Positions 15,637-16,018 of a stretch of DNA of 16,018 nt are shown one piece after another. Positions within the stretch are counted from its first letter, which is position 1; the number at the start of each line of letters is the position of its first letter. Under the pieces are notes generated by a model. The model saw nothing but the letters and a program-made list of their open reading frames with translations. It made no database searches and had not been told where the DNA came from. Origin of the DNA: an uncultured Bacteroidales bacterium. GTDB taxonomy: Bacteria; Bacteroidota; Bacteroidia; Bacteroidales; Paludibacteraceae. Location of the stretch: positions 1 through 16,018 of the forward strand of contig CALZHO010000006.1 of assembly GCA_945787425.1 (NCBI GenBank). The letters are read 5' to 3'. The translations under genes and the position numbers were made by a program.

Positions 15637-15661
15637 AATTCAAAATTCTTAATTCAAAATT
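15637..15661 (+). repeat. Repeated AATTCAAAATT motif in the 5' leader
   Basis: AATTCAAAATT occurs at 15637-15647 and again at 15651-15661, a 14-base period, ending 8 bases before the ATG. A 12-base part, ATTCAAAATTCT, also lies in the leader of the nagB-like gene (10613-10624). It may aid AT-rich, Shine-Dalgarno-independent initiation. Confidence 0.6.
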
Positions 15662-15668
15662 AACATCC

Positions 15669-16018
15669 ATGCTCCGCAAATACAACCGACATATTTATAT
15701 CGCTCTGCTATCCATTATCACGCTGTGTCTGCTTTGCGATTATATCCCTGCGCTCCGTTTCCTTTCGACGTGGGTAACTCCACCCGTGGTGCTGTTTATT
15801 GGCTTAGTCTTTGCCCTGCTTTGCGGACAAGCCTACCCCACATTCAATAAGAACATATCCAAGAAACTCCTCCAATACTCCGTCATCGGTTTGGGCTTTG
15901 GAATGAACCTTCAAGCCTCACTCGCCTCGGGTAAGGAAGGTATGCTCTTTACGGTTATATCGGTAATCGGTACCTTGCTTATTGGTATGTTTATTGGCTG
16001 CAAAGTATTGAAACTCAA
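15669..16018 (+). CDS. YeiH-family putative sulfate exporter, C-terminus cut by window edge
   Basis: The frame runs from an ATG at 15669 to the right edge, giving 116 codons. The protein is highly hydrophobic, with predicted membrane segments near residues 9-27, 38-54, 69-86 and 92-110. Family motifs are present: PPVVLFIGLVFALLCG (38-53), SKKLLQYSVIGLGFGMNL (64-81) and the GKEGMLF region (88-94), which match the YeiH/UPF0324 inner-membrane transporters. These are annotated as sulfate exporters, but the substrate is poorly established. It has its own promoter and a 70-base leader, so it is likely independent of the amino-sugar genes. About two thirds of the protein lies outside the window. Confidence 0.88.
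   Translation, partial: MLRKYNRHIYIALLSIITLCLLCDYIPALRFLSTWVTPPVVLFIGLVFALLCGQAYPTFNKNISKKLLQYSVIGLGFGMNLQASLASGKEGMLFTVISVIGTLLIGMFIGCKVLKL

Larger units (their letters stand above)
15257..15668. other. 412-base intergenic region before the YeiH-type gene
   Basis: I see no convincing gene here; a 64-codon frame at 15410-15604 spans the promoter and repeats and is not credible. The region holds two tandem repeats (15316-15355 and 15397-15459), a weak AT-rich stem (AATCT at 15362-15366 with AGATT at 15387-15391) that might be a poor terminator for the upstream operon, the promoter at 15561-15592 and a repeated leader motif. No tRNA or riboswitch is recognisable. Confidence 0.6.

Overview
The window is from a Bacteroidota genome, most likely a gut-type member of the order Bacteroidales. 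Evidence: a SusC/SusD pair with downstream surface lipoproteins, four promoters of the Bacteroidetes form (TTTG or TTG, exactly 20 bases, TAnnTTTG), no Shine-Dalgarno-like start sites, and several Bacteroidetes-specific families (DUF4922, the NagB/PIG-L fusion, PKD-like lipoproteins). Genus cannot be fixed from the sequence alone.

Layout. A long leftward block (1-10372) reads, in order of transcription: a MurNAc/GlcNAc-type kinase, the MurNAc-6-phosphate etherase murQ, then from its own promoter a SusC transporter, a SusD lipoprotein, an unrecognised lipoprotein, a PKD/propeller lipoprotein and a secreted GHL10 (DUF187) glycosidase that runs off the left edge. Divergent from it (10563 onward, rightward) come a 663-residue NagB-like/PIG-L deacetylase fusion, a two-domain family 2 glycosyltransferase and a DUF4922 HIT-like protein. 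After a 412-base gap rich in short tandem repeats, a YeiH-type membrane transporter starts and runs off the right edge.

How the genes may work together. Kinase plus MurQ is the MurNAc salvage route (MurNAc to MurNAc-6-P to GlcNAc-6-P). Next to it lie an outer-membrane SusCD import system and a GHL10 glycosidase, a family whose E. coli member DigH acts on peptide-free peptidoglycan glycan strands. The divergent fusion joins a deaminase-like fold to a deacetylase fold, the two chemistries needed after MurQ. My main hypothesis is that this is a polysaccharide-utilisation locus for peptidoglycan glycan or a similar amino-sugar polymer. This is inference from gene content; no substrate is proved.

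The main oddities are: a four-cysteine zinc-ribbon-like motif inside the SusC barrel; loss of three of four canonical catalytic residues in the NagB-like domain; a glycosyltransferase whose N-terminal half looks like a decayed second GT-A domain; a strong hairpin covering the only ATG start of the DUF4922 gene; an in-frame 34-base repeat inside that gene; and structured or tandem-repeat elements (9, 11 and 21 base periods) in each rightward intergenic gap.
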